Positions 45,147-55,418 are shown, counted from the stretch's first letter. The stretch: DNA of 64,000 nt from Pseudomonas triticicola (GCF_019145375.1 NZ_JAHSTX010000002.1:562001-626000); one strand, 5' to 3'. The notes: a model not told the origin generated them from the sequence alone. Program-made: numbers and translations.

Positions 45147-46241
45147 ATGACGCCCCTAGAACGATATCAAGCTGATCTGAAACGCCCGGATTTCTTCCAT
45201 GACGCCGCGCAGGAAACTGCTGTACGTCACTTGCAGCGTCTGTACGACGACTTGATCGCCGCCGACCAGAACAAGCCGGGCTTGCTCGGCAAGCTGTTTG
45301 GCAAAAAGGATCAGGCACCGGTCAAGGGCCTGTATTTCTGGGGCGGCGTCGGTCGCGGCAAGACATACCTGGTCGACACCTTCTTCGAAGCGTTGCCGTT
45401 CAAGGAAAAGACCCGCACGCACTTCCACCGCTTCATGAAGCGCGTGCACGAAGAAATGAAAACCCTGGGCGGCGAGAAGAACCCGCTGACCATCATCGCC
45501 AAGCGCTTCGCGGCCGAGTCGCGGGTGATCTGCTTCGATGAATTCTTCGTCTCCGACATCACCGACGCGATGATCCTCGGCACGCTGATGGAAGAGCTGT
45601 TCAAGAACGGCGTGACCCTGGTCGCGACGTCGAACATCGTTCCGGACGGCCTGTACAAGGATGGCCTGCAACGTGCGCGTTTCCTCCCGGCCATCGCCCT
45701 GATCAAGCAGAACACCGAGATCGTCAACGTCGATAGCGGCGTCGATTATCGTCTGCGTCACCTCGAGCAAGCCGAGCTGTTCCACTATCCGCTCGACGAA
45801 GCCGCGCACGAAAGCCTGCGCAAGAGCTTCAAGGCGCTGACGCCGGAGTGCACGGCGGCGGTGGAAAACGATGTGCTGATCATCGAGAACCGCGAAATCC
45901 GTGCCCTGCGCACCTGCGACGACGTGGCCTGGTTCGACTTCCGCGAACTGTGCGACGGCCCACGCAGCCAGAACGACTATATCGAGCTGGGCAAGATTTT
46001 CCACGCCGTGCTGCTCAGCGGCGTCGAGCAGATGAGCGTCACCACCGACGACATCGCCCGTCGCTTCATCAACATGGTCGACGAGTTCTACGACCGCAAC
46101 GTCAAACTGATCATTTCTGCCGAAGTCGAGCTGAAGGATCTGTACACCGGCGGACGCCTGACCTTCGAGTTCCAGCGCACACTGAGCCGACTGCTGGAGA
46201 TGCAATCTCACGAATTCCTGTCGCGGGCGCACAAGCCTTAA
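45147..46241 (+). CDS. zapE: Cell division protein ZapE (AFG1-type ATPase)
   Basis: A 364-residue P-loop ATPase with Walker A GGVGRGKTYLVDTFF (near residue 66) and Walker B VICFDEFFVSDITDAMI. Further marks are LVATSNIVPDGLYKDGLQRA and C-terminal YTGGRLTFEFQRTLSRLLEM. ZapE destabilises FtsZ filaments at constriction. Length is typical. It follows trpS by 90 bp, and ends at a terminator. Confidence 0.94.
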   Translation: MTPLERYQADLKRPDFFHDAAQETAVRHLQRLYDDLIAADQNKPGLLGKLFGKKDQAPVKGLYFWGGVGRGKTYLVDTFFEALPFKEKTRTHFHRFMKRVHEEMKTLGGEKNPLTIIAKRFAAESRVICFDEFFVSDITDAMILGTLMEELFKNGVTLVATSNIVPDGLYKDGLQRARFLPAIALIKQNTEIVNVDSGVDYRLRHLEQAELFHYPLDEAAHESLRKSFKALTPECTAAVENDVLIIENREIRALRTCDDVAWFDFRELCDGPRSQNDYIELGKIFHAVLLSGVEQMSVTTDDIARRFINMVDEFYDRNVKLIISAEVELKDLYTGGRLTFEFQRTLSRLLEMQSHEFLSRAHKP

Positions 46242-46256
46242 GCGGAGTCTCGGCAT

Positions 46257-46288
46257 AAAAAAGGGCCTGCGATTGCAGGCCTTTTTTC
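46257..46288. terminator. Bidirectional terminator between zapE and the asparaginase gene
   Basis: A6 GGGCCTGCGATTGCAGGCC T6; it overlaps the final codons of the convergent asparaginase-like gene by two bases. Confidence 0.88.
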
Positions 46289-47273
46289 ATGGCGTGGATT
46301 CAGCGAGGCATTTGACCAACTGTGCTTGCTGTCGGCAGGCAACCAGAAGCCATAACAGGATTCTCGCTTTGCGCGGGCAGAGAAATCCTGCCATGACGGC
46401 GCCTTTGCGCGTGAGATCGATTTCACTGCCGGCGAAGCCATACGTCGCTTGCGCAGTCGCGCCGCAACCGGTGCGGGTGGCAATGATCACCGGGATGTGC
46501 CGGGCGATGCCTTCGATGACCTCGGCCCAGTGCGCGGAAACATGGCCCGCGCCAAAGCCGGCGATCACCAGGCCGTCGTAACCCGACTCGACTATCTTGT
46601 CCAACAGCATACTGTCCGCACCAAGTGATGCTTCCAGTAACGCAATCTTCGGGAGCGTGTCTTGCGGCATCGGCAATACATGGCGCGCAACGGGCGGCTG
46701 AAAGTAGCGCGGTGCGCTTTCGACCAACAAGCCGGCAGGGCCGGTCAAGGGCGAGGCGAAGGCGTGCATGGCCATTGAATCGACCTTGCGCACGCTATTG
46801 GCGCGGTGAATCTCGCCGTTGATAACCACCTGTGCTCCGCGCCCACGACTGCATGCCGCTAATGCAACGCGACCGGCATCCAGCAGGTTTGCCGGGCCGT
46901 CAGCCCCCGCTTGCATGGCAGAGCGCATGGCGCCAGTCAGCACCAGTGGCTCGTCGTGCGCCCACAGGTAGTCGAAGAAAGTGGCGGATTCCTCCAGAGT
47001 GTCTGTCCCCTGGATGATGATGACTGCGGCCACGCCTCGGCTGATCTGCGCGTTGGCCCAGTCCAATACGTTCAAAAGGTATTCGAAATCCAGCGAAGCG
47101 CTGGGTAACAGACCGAAAGTCTCGACGGTTGCTCGTGCGAGCACATTCAACTCCGGCACGGTGTTCAGCAACGCTTCGCCGGACACCGCCGGAACGACGC
47201 CTTGGCCGTCTTGCGTCGATTGCATGCTGACAGTGCCGCCGAGAGCGGCAATCGCCAGTTTTGGCAGTTCCAT
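46287..47273 (-). CDS. Asparaginase/glutaminase-family amidohydrolase
   Basis: A 328-residue member of the type II asparaginase family. The first nucleophile threonine is T14 (ALGGTVSMQ), the Thr-Asp pair is T90-D91 (IIQGTDTLEES), and lysine K163 lies in NSVRKVDSMAMH, all at canonical spacing. The signature TGAMRSAMQAGADGPANL is clear. There is no signal peptide, so it is cytoplasmic. The exact substrate is uncertain; next to an amino-acid oxidase and a nitrilase-family gene it may act on a different omega-amide. Last gene of the accessory block, 66 bp after the membrane protein gene. Confidence 0.88.
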   Translation of the reverse strand: MELPKLAIAALGGTVSMQSTQDGQGVVPAVSGEALLNTVPELNVLARATVETFGLLPSASLDFEYLLNVLDWANAQISRGVAAVIIIQGTDTLEESATFFDYLWAHDEPLVLTGAMRSAMQAGADGPANLLDAGRVALAACSRGRGAQVVINGEIHRANSVRKVDSMAMHAFASPLTGPAGLLVESAPRYFQPPVARHVLPMPQDTLPKIALLEASLGADSMLLDKIVESGYDGLVIAGFGAGHVSAHWAEVIEGIARHIPVIIATRTGCGATAQATYGFAGSEIDLTRKGAVMAGFLCPRKARILLWLLVACRQQAQLVKCLAESTP

Positions 47274-47339
47274 GTGATACCTCGCGAATAACCGGCTGTT
47301 CTGGAGACGATCCAGAAGCCAGCCGGGGCAGGGATAAAG

Positions 47340-48545
47340 TCAGTGGCTGGCGAGCCATCCAACGATTGGCAGGATCAACAGCGTACTGAGAGCCATCGAC
47401 AAAACGTTACCGATGAAACCGTGCATGTAGCCCGGCAGTCGCTGCGCGAGCGCGCAGGCCAATGGCGGAGCGATCAGGGCGCCGAGCAGCGCACTGGAAA
47501 TGATCACTTGCCATTCGCCGCCGTAGGTAAAGATCGCAGCCGGTACAACGGACACCAGCGGCACATAAGTCGGATACCAACCGCGCGCCATCCACTGCCT
47601 GCGCCAGATCACCACGCCCAGTGCCGACGTCAGTGCCTGACCGGCCAGCAGTTGCGGCAGCAGACCGGTGCCGTAGACCGGGCTCATTGGGTTGAGTGTA
47701 AATGCGAGCAACGCGCCGACAATCAGTCCCAGGCTCGCCCACTCATTGCCGAAGAAAGGTGCTTCGGAGAAATCCGCCAAGACCCGGCGCATGCTCCATA
47801 CCACGCCATAATCCGGCGCCCTGCCGGACACGGTGACGCTGAATTCCTCGGCAGACGGGTCGGGCTGCGCTGATTTCACCAGGCTTGGCACGTAGCGACA
47901 AAGCACGAAGGCGCCGATGCTGGCGATGGCCATGCCCGAAACATTGCCAATCACCACGGGCAGACCGAGTGGGTTACATACGTAATTGACCATCAGCAGG
48001 CACAGCGGTGTCACGCACAGTGCGCCCATGATTGCGCCGTTAATGGCAACTTTCCAGCCGGCACCGAACATGAGCACCATGGCCGCAGGCAACGACACGA
48101 ATGCCGCAAAGGTTGGCTGCCAACTGGTGGCGGTGACAGTCCAGCCCCATAGCAGATTGCTCAGCACCAGGCCCAGCAATGAGCTTGTGACCAGCCACGG
48201 CCAGAGCCCGCTGCCGTAACAGATGGTGAAGCCTTGCCAGGCTTTTCCCGTTCGATTCGCCCAATAGCCCAGATATGCACCAGCCAGCAGGCCGATCGAG
48301 GCAAACTCATGTTTATAGAATGCTACCTCGCTGATATCCCCGAGCACCCAGCGCAGCCAGGCAGCAGCGTCGGGAAAGTTCGAGACCATATGGCCGTAAT
48401 CCGGCCAGCGTGCCGACCACAACGAATGATGGGTGAGCGATAGCCAGGCAATCAATGCGGTCGCACCCAGAATCAGGCCGATGATGGTGCTATCCATCGC
48501 GGTTCTGGCCACGATTGTTTTGCGTTGCTTTGCGTGAATGTCCAT
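47340..48545 (-). CDS. Membrane protein with internal duplication, transporter-like, unknown family
   Basis: A 401-residue integral membrane protein with about ten hydrophobic segments. Its two halves are homologous: DISEVAFYKHEFASIGLLAG with DFSEAPFFGNEWASLGLIVG, SWQPTFAAFVSLPAAMVLMF with GWYPTYVPLVSVVPAAIFTY, and PVVIGNVSGMAIAS with HGFIGNVLSMALST. Two similar halves are the usual plan of transporters. I cannot name the family with confidence. I chose ATG 48545 (MDIHAKQRK), 14 bp after the nitrilase-family stop, so the pair is cotranscribed. A role in importing the amino acid or exporting the product is inferred only. Confidence 0.8.
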   Translation of the reverse strand: MDIHAKQRKTIVARTAMDSTIIGLILGATALIAWLSLTHHSLWSARWPDYGHMVSNFPDAAAWLRWVLGDISEVAFYKHEFASIGLLAGAYLGYWANRTGKAWQGFTICYGSGLWPWLVTSSLLGLVLSNLLWGWTVTATSWQPTFAAFVSLPAAMVLMFGAGWKVAINGAIMGALCVTPLCLLMVNYVCNPLGLPVVIGNVSGMAIASIGAFVLCRYVPSLVKSAQPDPSAEEFSVTVSGRAPDYGVVWSMRRVLADFSEAPFFGNEWASLGLIVGALLAFTLNPMSPVYGTGLLPQLLAGQALTSALGVVIWRRQWMARGWYPTYVPLVSVVPAAIFTYGGEWQVIISSALLGALIAPPLACALAQRLPGYMHGFIGNVLSMALSTLLILPIVGWLASH

Positions 48546-48559
48546 AGCCCGGCCTCCGG

Positions 48560-49447
48560 TCAACGCGGCAGGCACGGATGCTGGGTGTAACCGAGCATCC
48601 GATCGTAGACATCACAACGCCGATCACGGTGCAGGTCGTTCAGGTCATTCCAGATCGGCGCACTGCGCGAGCTGGTCAAATCGATATCGGCGTAGAGAAT
48701 CTCCTGCTGATCGGCGGATGCGACCCGGCCGATCGGCCAGCCGTTGGTGCCGGCAATCAAAGAGCATCCCAGGTAGCGAGCACCGCGCTCTTCGCCGATT
48801 CTGCTCGCTGCCGCGATAAACACATTGTTGACGTGCGCTGCGGTCATGGTCAGGTACGAGGCCATGCATTTGCCGGCGTCATCGAATAGTGGCGGTGGCG
48901 TCCAGACCCAATTGTTCAGACTGCAGATAATGTCCGCGCCCTGCTGGCTGAGGATTCTCGGGACTTCGGGAAACCAGATGTCCCAGCAGATCAGCATGCC
49001 GATACGGCCGATCGGCGTTTCGAATACCGGGAAACCACAATCCCCCGCAGTGAACCAGAGCTTCTCGAGATTCCACAGGTGCGCCTTGCGGTATTTGCCA
49101 ATGAAACCGTCAGGCCCCACCAGCACGGCTGTGTTGTAAAGGCGCGCTCCGTAGCGCTCGGTCAGCCCGGCCACCAGATACACCTGATGTTGGCGAGCAA
49201 AATCCTCCCATCGGCTCACGCTCGGCCCATCCGGAACCGATTCGGCGTGATCGAACGCATCCTGTCGAGTGCGAAAGAAATAACCGGTGTTTGTCAGCTC
49301 GGGCAAAACGATGAGGTTGGCACCACCATTGACCGCCTGAAGTGACAACTCCAGGCTGTTGCTCAGATTCGCTGCACGATTTTGCGTACCGACCTGCGGA
49401 TCACATTGCACGACCGCGACACGAACGGGGCTGGTTGACTCACTCAT
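48560..49447 (-). CDS. Carbon-nitrogen hydrolase (nitrilase superfamily amidase)
   Basis: A 295-residue amidohydrolase. The catalytic triad is E50 (LIVLPELTN), K120 (YRKAHLWN) and C153 (MLICWDIWFPE). Members hydrolyse aliphatic amides, carbamoyl compounds or nitriles; amidase activity is the commonest for this subgroup. It lies beside an FAD amino-acid oxidase/monooxygenase, a pairing seen in the lysine 2-monooxygenase/5-aminovaleramidase (DavB/DavA) system, where the oxidase makes an amide that the hydrolase opens. No signal peptide. ATG 49447 (MSESTSPVRVAVVQCD) is clear. Confidence 0.88.
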   Translation of the reverse strand: MSESTSPVRVAVVQCDPQVGTQNRAANLSNSLELSLQAVNGGANLIVLPELTNTGYFFRTRQDAFDHAESVPDGPSVSRWEDFARQHQVYLVAGLTERYGARLYNTAVLVGPDGFIGKYRKAHLWNLEKLWFTAGDCGFPVFETPIGRIGMLICWDIWFPEVPRILSQQGADIICSLNNWVWTPPPLFDDAGKCMASYLTMTAAHVNNVFIAAASRIGEERGARYLGCSLIAGTNGWPIGRVASADQQEILYADIDLTSSRSAPIWNDLNDLHRDRRCDVYDRMLGYTQHPCLPR

Positions 49448-49624
49448 TTTTCATGATCCCTTATTGTTGTTTTCACGCCATTGGGTGGCGGAGGAACATA
49501 AGAGTCGAGTCAGCAGTGGAAGGTAAGTCGGCGCTTTCCGGTTAGCTTGTAGTACACCTCCTAGGATGATTAAACACATATCGACGGTGCACGCTCAGGA
49601 CGCCGAATTGCATGACTGAAAGCT

Positions 49625-51574
49625 TCATGGTCCGGCCTGGTAGTGTGGATAGTCGGTTATCTGGAAGCCGCCATTGAACTGCGCCGAGGTTTTTTCGCAA
49701 ATATGAATTACAGCATCGATGGCACCGCGAAAGCAGGGCTCGGTCCAGCCGGCATCCACCGAAAACGATTCGCCAGACAAATACAGCCCCGAAACACGGG
49801 AATACTCGCGGTTGTATTTCATCAGGCTTAAAGCGTCGTAGTAGGCGCCGGGGCGGTAAAGTTTGGCGCACCCCAGTGAGTTCTTATCGGTGATCCAGCG
49901 CTGTACGACGGCCTGATTGAGGCCAATGAAAGGCGAGATGCGTTGCCCGATATTGCTGCAGTTCATCAGGATTCGATCAAGTTCTTCGGCACATTTGGCG
50001 ACCAGTTCCTTGTCGCTGAAACAGCAGAGTTTGGTAGCGTCATCTTCCCAGGTATAACTGAGAAGAATGCAGTCGTAGCTGTAGTGATCGTTATAGCGGT
50101 AGGTATAAACATCGTGGATGAAGCTGTCCGTGACGATGGCTTGGGGGATAGCGGTGTTGCCGGACAGAAAGGATTTCTTCAGCGGAGCGAACACCTTGCA
50201 GCTGGTTTCCCAATGCGCAGTCTTGTAGGCATTAATCGCTTCGAACGGCAACATTTGTACCGTGAAGTTTTCAAGCCTGATTCGTGTTTCGATCAACCAC
50301 GAAGGCAGCGTCATTATCACGGAGTCATAATCGCTGAAATTTTCCTGGGCCTGATGGGGGCGACTTTGCTTCCAGTTGTAGTAGACACGGGTTTTACCGC
50401 TGTCGAGCTTTTTCAGCCGAGTGACGGAGCTATCAGTCAGCAAACCTTCGCGGTATTGCAGGCTGTGTTCGTGGAAAGACATCGCTGTTTCATCAGGTTT
50501 GATGAACATAAGGCTTTCACTCAGCGCCGCCAGACCTAGGTAGCGCGGGCCTTCGAACTGCAGCCCGGTTGAATCGAAAACCGCATTGCTGCGGATATGC
50601 GGTGAGTCAGGCAGAGGATCGCCTTTTTCATCTACCCGACCCAGCACCAGTTGCAAGTGACTGCTGAACCCGAAGATGGCAGTGCGCAGAGGGTAGAGTG
50701 CACAGACGTCATAGAATGCGCCCCAGCTGCCGTCACCGATGCCGATGGCATAAAAAATGGCCGATTCCTCTGGCGACATTCCCATCCCGCCAAAATCGCC
50801 CGGCGCGTCTTTTTCCCAGCGTTGCAGCACCGGCATGCTCACCAGATCACGGAAGGAAATGGCGTGATACCTGGCGACAATAGCTGCCCACACGGACTCC
50901 CATTCCTCGCTCGCATAACTGTCGCAAACGTGCCGGGTCATGCGGTAGGCGAACGCTCTCCATTTTGCATACACCGCTTGTAGCTCCTCGCCGGGAGGGC
51001 GGGTCTGACCGTCGGCGTTTTTCCAGATAAGCATTTGCGGCGTAGCCTGCTCTGACAGGCTGCCCTCGCGCAGATAGATGCCGGTTGATTTGACCCATTG
51101 GCTGCCGGGATTGGCAAAATCTGAAAGGGCCAGGTCGAATATCGTCGTGTAGTAGGCCATCAGCGAACGACCTTCCTTCGGCGATTCTCCTTCGCGATTG
51201 AACAAAGGCATACGCATCGCACCCATTTCGAACGGGGTATGGCTGGCCTTGGATTGAGGACTGCCGGGAACGGTCAGGTGCCTGCCGCCGATTCGCGAGG
51301 ACTGTTCGATCAGCGTGATCTGGGTGAAGCCGCAGCGCAGCAATTCTCTCGCTGCCGTCAGGCCTGTGATGCCTGCGCCGATGATGCAGATTCGATGGCT
51401 CGAATCAGTCGCTCGGGCGATTCCGCCTGGCTGCTCCAGTAACGCGCGATAGTCAAAACACAGGTCCGGCGGATTGGGGAAACGGGCTTTCCATTTTTCC
51501 TGTGGCGAACGTTTTTTGCGTTTTTCAAGGCCAGGAGCCTGTGAGGGATAGTTGTAGCTGGAGCCGATGGTCAC
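49625..51574 (-). CDS. FAD L-amino-acid oxidase/2-monooxygenase-like protein
   Basis: A 649-residue flavin amine oxidase-family protein. The FAD motif is ICIIGAGITGLTAARELL (residues 62-79), with GxG at 66-68, E90 in the ribose contact and RIGGRH following. The C-terminus SGESFSVDAGWTEPCFRGAI resembles L-amino-acid oxidases and tryptophan/phenylalanine/lysine 2-monooxygenases. The 60-residue N-terminal leader (MTIGSSYNYPSQAPGLEKRK) recalls the propeptide-like extension of Pseudomonas phenylalanine 2-monooxygenase. Which amino acid it takes is unknown. Its base composition looks less GC-rich than its neighbours, suggesting transfer. Confidence 0.82.
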   Translation of the reverse strand: MTIGSSYNYPSQAPGLEKRKKRSPQEKWKARFPNPPDLCFDYRALLEQPGGIARATDSSHRICIIGAGITGLTAARELLRCGFTQITLIEQSSRIGGRHLTVPGSPQSKASHTPFEMGAMRMPLFNREGESPKEGRSLMAYYTTIFDLALSDFANPGSQWVKSTGIYLREGSLSEQATPQMLIWKNADGQTRPPGEELQAVYAKWRAFAYRMTRHVCDSYASEEWESVWAAIVARYHAISFRDLVSMPVLQRWEKDAPGDFGGMGMSPEESAIFYAIGIGDGSWGAFYDVCALYPLRTAIFGFSSHLQLVLGRVDEKGDPLPDSPHIRSNAVFDSTGLQFEGPRYLGLAALSESLMFIKPDETAMSFHEHSLQYREGLLTDSSVTRLKKLDSGKTRVYYNWKQSRPHQAQENFSDYDSVIMTLPSWLIETRIRLENFTVQMLPFEAINAYKTAHWETSCKVFAPLKKSFLSGNTAIPQAIVTDSFIHDVYTYRYNDHYSYDCILLSYTWEDDATKLCCFSDKELVAKCAEELDRILMNCSNIGQRISPFIGLNQAVVQRWITDKNSLGCAKLYRPGAYYDALSLMKYNREYSRVSGLYLSGESFSVDAGWTEPCFRGAIDAVIHICEKTSAQFNGGFQITDYPHYQAGP

Positions 51575-51709
51575 TGTTGATCTTCCCTGATGCGATGTGC
51601 TTGGGAAGTAGTCTGGTCGGCGCAGGCACGTCCGAACAGTCGTAAAACACAGCCAGACGCTGTTCTGTTTTCGTTCATTTGTGTCGGACGAATCACAACT
51701 TACAAGCCG

Positions 51710-51740
51710 GTCCCCGTGGAAGGACTACACCCACAGGGAC
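51710..51740 (-). other. Hairpin without T-run after glxA-type gene
   Basis: Inverted repeat GTCCCTGTGG / CCACGGGGAC on the minus strand with an 11-base loop, one G-T wobble. It lies between the GlxA-type stop and the oxidase start and may reduce readthrough; it is not a typical intrinsic terminator. Confidence 0.35.
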
Positions 51741-51757
51741 GTCAGTCTGGCGGAAGT

Positions 51758-52753
51758 TTACGCAGCCTGCTGAAACTGTTGCCGATACTGGTTAGGCGAC
51801 AGTTCGGTGTGCTGGCGGAACAATCGCGCAAAAAAGCTCGCATCGTCGTAACCGACCTCATAACTGATGGTCTTGATGCTCTTGCGCGTGCCCGAAAGCA
51901 AGCCCTTGGCCGTCTCGATGCGCAGGCGTTGCAAGTAGTGCAGCGGTTTGTCGCCGGTGGCGGTCTGGAAGCGGCGCATGAAGTTGCGGATGCTCATGCC
52001 GTGCTCGCGGGCGACGTCTTCGAAGCGGAATTTGTCGGCGAAATGTTCTTCGAGCCATTGCTGGATCTGCAGGATGATCACGTCCTGATGCAGCTTCTGC
52101 CCACCAAAACCGATACGTCCCGGCGAATAGCTGCGCTGCACTTCGTAGAGGATGTCGCGGGCCACGGCTTGCGCCACGTTCGCGCCGCAGAAGCGTTCGA
52201 TCAGATAGATATAGAGATCGCAGGCCGAGGTCGTACCGCCGGCGCAGTACAGATTGTCAGCATCGGTCAGGTGCTTGTCCTGATTCAGATAGACCTTGGG
52301 GAAACGTTCGGCGAAGGCATTGAAGAAGCGCCAGTAGGTGGTTGCTTCCTTGCCGTTGAGCAGCCCGGCTTCGGCGAGCCAGAACACCCCGGTGGCTTCG
52401 CCGCATAACACCGCGCCGCGCGCATGCTGTTCGCGCAGCCACGGCAGGATTTGCGGGTAACGGCCACACAGCGTATCGAAGTCGTCCCAGAACGCCGGGA
52501 GGATGATCACATCGGCGTTTTCCAGGCCACCGTCGACCGGCATGACCACGTCGCTGAAGCTTTTTACCGGTTTGCCATCCGGGCTGACCAGGCGCGTTTC
52601 GAACGCCGGTGTCAGGCCGTGGCCCAGTTGTTTGCCGTAACGCAGGCTGGCCACATGGAAAAAATCCTTGGCCTGCATGAGGGTGTAAGCGAAAACCCGG
52701 TCGATGGCCAGGATGCTGACGCGCCGCAAGGGCGGGGAGACGTGCTTAGACAT
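51758..52753 (-). CDS. GlxA-family transcriptional regulator (DJ-1/PfpI + AraC HTH)
   Basis: A 331-residue regulator. Residues about 10-200 form a DJ-1/PfpI-like ligand domain with the elbow region AVLCGEATGVFWLAEAG. The C-terminal AraC/XylS domain contains FRFEDVAREHGMSIRNFMRR and the second HTH SIKTISYEVGYDDASFFARL. This layout is shared with regulators of amino-acid derivatives such as carnitine and arginine in Pseudomonas. It is divergent from the acyl-CoA dehydrogenase gene and upstream of the amino-acid oxidase block, and it could control either. A relative seems to sit by the acyl-CoA dehydrogenase in P. aeruginosa, so the oxidase block is the likely newcomer. Confidence 0.9.
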   Translation of the reverse strand: MSKHVSPPLRRVSILAIDRVFAYTLMQAKDFFHVASLRYGKQLGHGLTPAFETRLVSPDGKPVKSFSDVVMPVDGGLENADVIILPAFWDDFDTLCGRYPQILPWLREQHARGAVLCGEATGVFWLAEAGLLNGKEATTYWRFFNAFAERFPKVYLNQDKHLTDADNLYCAGGTTSACDLYIYLIERFCGANVAQAVARDILYEVQRSYSPGRIGFGGQKLHQDVIILQIQQWLEEHFADKFRFEDVAREHGMSIRNFMRRFQTATGDKPLHYLQRLRIETAKGLLSGTRKSIKTISYEVGYDDASFFARLFRQHTELSPNQYRQQFQQAA

Positions 52754-52909
52754 AATTCAACTTTTGTTTTGTTTTGTTTTTATAAGGGAAAGTGGTCACC
52801 AGACGGCTGGATCGTCTTATTTTTTGTCGGATGTGTCCAGTGTCCCGTAGCAGGAGTCGGGCTTAGTCTCTGAGAGCCGTATCCCTCCAACAATAAAGAA
52901 AGGTGCCGC

Positions 52910-54046
52910 ATGATCCCCAGAACCCTGTTCAGCTCCGAGCACGAATTGTTCCGCGACAGCGTGCGAACTTTCCTCGAGAAAGAGGCCGTGCCGTATCACG
53001 CGCAGTGGGAGAAGCAGGGACACATTGACCGCGCGCTGTGGAACAAGGCGGGGGAGGCGGGGATGCTCTGTTCGCATCTGCCGGAAGAGTACGGCGGACT
53101 CGGCGCGGATTTCCTCTACAGCACCGTGGTGATTGAAGAAGTCGGGCGTCTGGGACTGACCGGCATCGGCTTTTCGCTGCACTCGGACATCGTCGCACCG
53201 TACATCCTGCATTACGGCAGCGAGGCGCTGAAACACAAATACCTGCCGAAACTGGTCTCAGGGGAAATGGTCACGGCGATCGCCATGACCGAGCCTGGCG
53301 CCGGTTCCGACCTGCAAGGGGTGAAAACCACGGCGGTGCTCGACGGTGACGAATATGTGATCAACGGTTCAAAAACCTTTATCACCAACGGCTTTCTGGC
53401 TGACCTGGTGATCGTGGTGGCCAAGACCGATCCCAAGGCTGGCGCCAAGGGCACCAGTCTGTTTCTGGTGGAGGCTAATACGCCGGGCTTCGAGAAGGGC
53501 AAGCGCTTGGAGAAGGTCGGCATGAAGGCGCAGGACACCTCGGAACTGTTCTTCCAGGACGTGCGCGTGCCGAAGGAAAACCTTCTCGGCCAAACGGGTG
53601 CCGGGTTTGCCTATCTGATGCAGGAGTTACCGCAGGAACGTCTGACCGTGGCTATCGGCGGCCTGGCCTCGGCCGAGGCAGCGCTGCAATGGACGCTGGA
53701 TTACACCCGCGATCGCAAGGCGTTCGGCAAGGCGATTGCCGATTTTCAGAACACCCGCTTCAAACTGGCCGAAATAGCCACCGAGATCCAGATCGGCCGG
53801 GTCTTCGTTGACCGCTGCCTGGAGCTGCACCTGCAAGGCAAACTCGATGTGCCGACGGCGGCAATGGCCAAATACTGGGTCACCGACTTGCAATGCAAAG
53901 TGCTCGACGAATGCGTGCAACTGCATGGCGGCTACGGCTTCATGTGGGAATACCCGGTGGCCCGGGCGTGGGCGGATGCGCGGGTGCAGCGGATTTATGC
54001 CGGCACCAATGAAATCATGAAGGAGATTATTGCGCGGTCGCTCTGA
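52910..54046 (+). CDS. Acyl-CoA dehydrogenase
   Basis: A 378-residue FAD-dependent dehydrogenase introducing a trans-2,3 double bond into acyl-CoA. The family signatures are MTEPGAGSDLQGVKTTAVLD near residue 125 and the C-terminal QLHGGYGFMWEYPVARAWAD ending IYAGTNEIMKEIIARSL. The chain-length specificity cannot be read from sequence. It starts 156 bp from the divergent GlxA-type gene. ATG 52910 follows AAAGGTG. Confidence 0.94.
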   Translation: MIPRTLFSSEHELFRDSVRTFLEKEAVPYHAQWEKQGHIDRALWNKAGEAGMLCSHLPEEYGGLGADFLYSTVVIEEVGRLGLTGIGFSLHSDIVAPYILHYGSEALKHKYLPKLVSGEMVTAIAMTEPGAGSDLQGVKTTAVLDGDEYVINGSKTFITNGFLADLVIVVAKTDPKAGAKGTSLFLVEANTPGFEKGKRLEKVGMKAQDTSELFFQDVRVPKENLLGQTGAGFAYLMQELPQERLTVAIGGLASAEAALQWTLDYTRDRKAFGKAIADFQNTRFKLAEIATEIQIGRVFVDRCLELHLQGKLDVPTAAMAKYWVTDLQCKVLDECVQLHGGYGFMWEYPVARAWADARVQRIYAGTNEIMKEIIARSL

Positions 54047-54048
54047 TG

Positions 54049-54100
54049 ATCGTTCCCACGCTCTGCGTGGGAACGCCGCCGGGGACGCTCCGCGTTCCGC
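54049..54100. repeat. Family C repeat, partial
   Basis: GATCGTTCCCACGCTCTGCG TGGGAACGCCG and GACGCTCCGCGTTCC, half of the element seen at 21480. It directly follows the acyl-CoA dehydrogenase stop. Confidence 0.8.
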
Positions 54101-54123
54101 TGTTGAGGTAATCCGACTGGCCC

Positions 54124-54188
54124 CTTCGCGAGCAGGCTCGCTCCCACAGGTACAGTGTTCCACTGTGGGAGCGAGCCTGCTCGCGAAG
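54124..54188. repeat. REP doublet, family A
   Basis: TTCGCGAGCAGGCTCGCTCC and inverted GGGAGCGAGCCTGCTCGCGA, short 20-bp centre; between convergent gene ends. Confidence 0.85.
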
Positions 54189-54202
54189 CTTTTGGCGGTC
54201 AG

Positions 54203-55243
<1,041 letters not shown>

Positions 55244-55418
55244 CGGGTGCTCCTTGGGCAAAACAATCATAAAAGCAGGTTGAAAAATTTTTCGCAATCT
55301 GCATAATTGCCGACCTCTTTCTGCAGTGGAAGTGATGCGCCGCCGCCGAAGAATCTTGCCGTTGAACGGACGCGCCGACCCGAGCCCCCGAAAGCGTCTG
55401 TATCCGGCTGCCTTTGAC

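Noticed and set aside
46287..51574. The block as a toxin-antitoxin or phage-defence island
   Set aside because: All four products have enzyme or transport features; there are no nuclease, helicase, reverse transcriptase or TIR/SIR2-type motifs.
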